The position numbers and the translations under genes are program-made. Under the pieces are notes generated by a model. That model had not been told where the DNA came from and made no database searches. It saw only the letters and a list, made by a program, of their open reading frames with translations. From the NCBI GenBank assembly GCA_947630935.1, contig CANRJL010000072.1, forward strand, positions 1 through 5,792: a stretch of DNA of 5,792 nucleotides. Direction: 5' to 3'. Origin of the DNA: an uncultured Bacilli bacterium. Its GTDB lineage: Bacteria > Bacillota_I > Bacilli_A > RF39 > UBA660. Positions 5,490 through 5,792 of this stretch are shown piece after piece (positions within the stretch are counted from its first letter, which is position 1; every line of letters begins with the position of its first letter).

Positions 5490-5792
5490 ATGGCCGTAGT
5501 TTCTAAAAATAATTTATTAGAAGCTGGAGTTCATTTTGGTCATCAAACAAAAAGATGGAACCCTAAAATGAAACCATATATTTTTGGAGCAAGAGATGAT
5601 ATTTATATTATTAATCTTGACAAAACCATGGAGGAAATTGAAAAAGCTTATAATGCTTTAAAAGACATTGCTACAAATGGAGGAACTTTCTTGTTTGTTG
5701 GAACTAAAAAACAAGCCGGAGAAGTTTGTAAAGAAGAAGCATTACGAAGCAATTCATATTATGTTACCGAGCGTTGGTTAGGTGGTACTTTA
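5490..5792 (+). CDS. rpsB: Ribosomal protein S2 (N-terminal part, cut by window end)
   Basis: The first 101 codons of rpsB run off the right edge in frame. S2 is a protein of the small ribosomal subunit, bound between head and body, and is needed for translation initiation. The fragment has the family's N-terminal hallmarks: [19 protein letters not shown] (residues 9-27), [29 protein letters not shown] and ERWLGGTL at the edge. The ATG at 5490 is preceded by GAAAGGA (5474-5480) with a 9-base gap. It has its own promoter and a long structured leader, so it is regulated separately from the cell-wall genes to its left. In many bacteria tsf follows rpsB, outside this window. Confidence 0.97.
   Translation, partial: MAVVSKNNLLEAGVHFGHQTKRWNPKMKPYIFGARDDIYIINLDKTMEEIEKAYNALKDIATNGGTFLFVGTKKQAGEVCKEEALRSNSYYVTERWLGGTL

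Noticed and set aside
1..5792. Mycoplasma-type genetic code (TGA as Trp), suggested by the low GC
   Set aside because: murG and ftsW both end in TGA at family-typical lengths, and conserved tryptophans are TGG. The presence of mraY, murG and ftsW also means a peptidoglycan-making cell.

Overview
The window is strongly AT-rich, uses Gram-positive style Shine-Dalgarno sites and TTG starts, and carries cell-wall genes (mraY, ftsW, murG) plus rpsB. This points to a low-GC Bacillota with a reduced, rearranged division/cell-wall (dcw) cluster, such as an uncultured Bacilli/RF39- or Erysipelotrichales-like lineage; this placement is inference from composition and gene content. TGA is used as a stop (murG, ftsW) and Trp is encoded by TGG, so this is genetic code 11, not the Mycoplasma code.

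Layout, left to right. Bases 2-148 (+) hold the last 48 codons of mraY. Bases 174-1819 (+) hold a gene for an unusual calcineurin-like metallophosphoesterase with an N-terminal helical/coiled-coil part. Its first 34 codons lie in a different frame from the rest, and the frames meet at a run of eight A (270-277). A convergent terminator region follows (about 1818-1866). A small two-helix membrane protein gene (about 1898-2137, -) and ftsW (2308-3393, -) are transcribed leftward. A 118-bp divergent control region separates ftsW from murG (3512-4594, +) and contains a murG promoter with an extended -10 inside a 7-bp inverted repeat. An unrecognised single-pass membrane protein gene (4645-5190, +) follows murG. 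A roughly 300-bp non-coding stretch then carries a weak terminator, a strong promoter and a structured leader in front of rpsB (5490 onward, +, cut by the window end).

How the genes work together. MraY makes lipid I, MurG adds GlcNAc to make lipid II, and FtsW polymerises lipid II at the division septum, so three consecutive membrane-associated steps of peptidoglycan synthesis sit here. The usual order mraY-murD-ftsW-murG is broken: no murD lies between mraY and murG, and ftsW is inverted. The metallophosphoesterase and the post-murG membrane protein are the two accessory members whose roles cannot be read from the sequence.

Most worth a second look: the A8 frame change in the phosphoesterase gene, a comparable A9 problem at the ftsW start, the inverted repeat around the murG -10, and an rpsB leader in which one U-rich segment can pair either with a local partner or with the ribosome-binding site.
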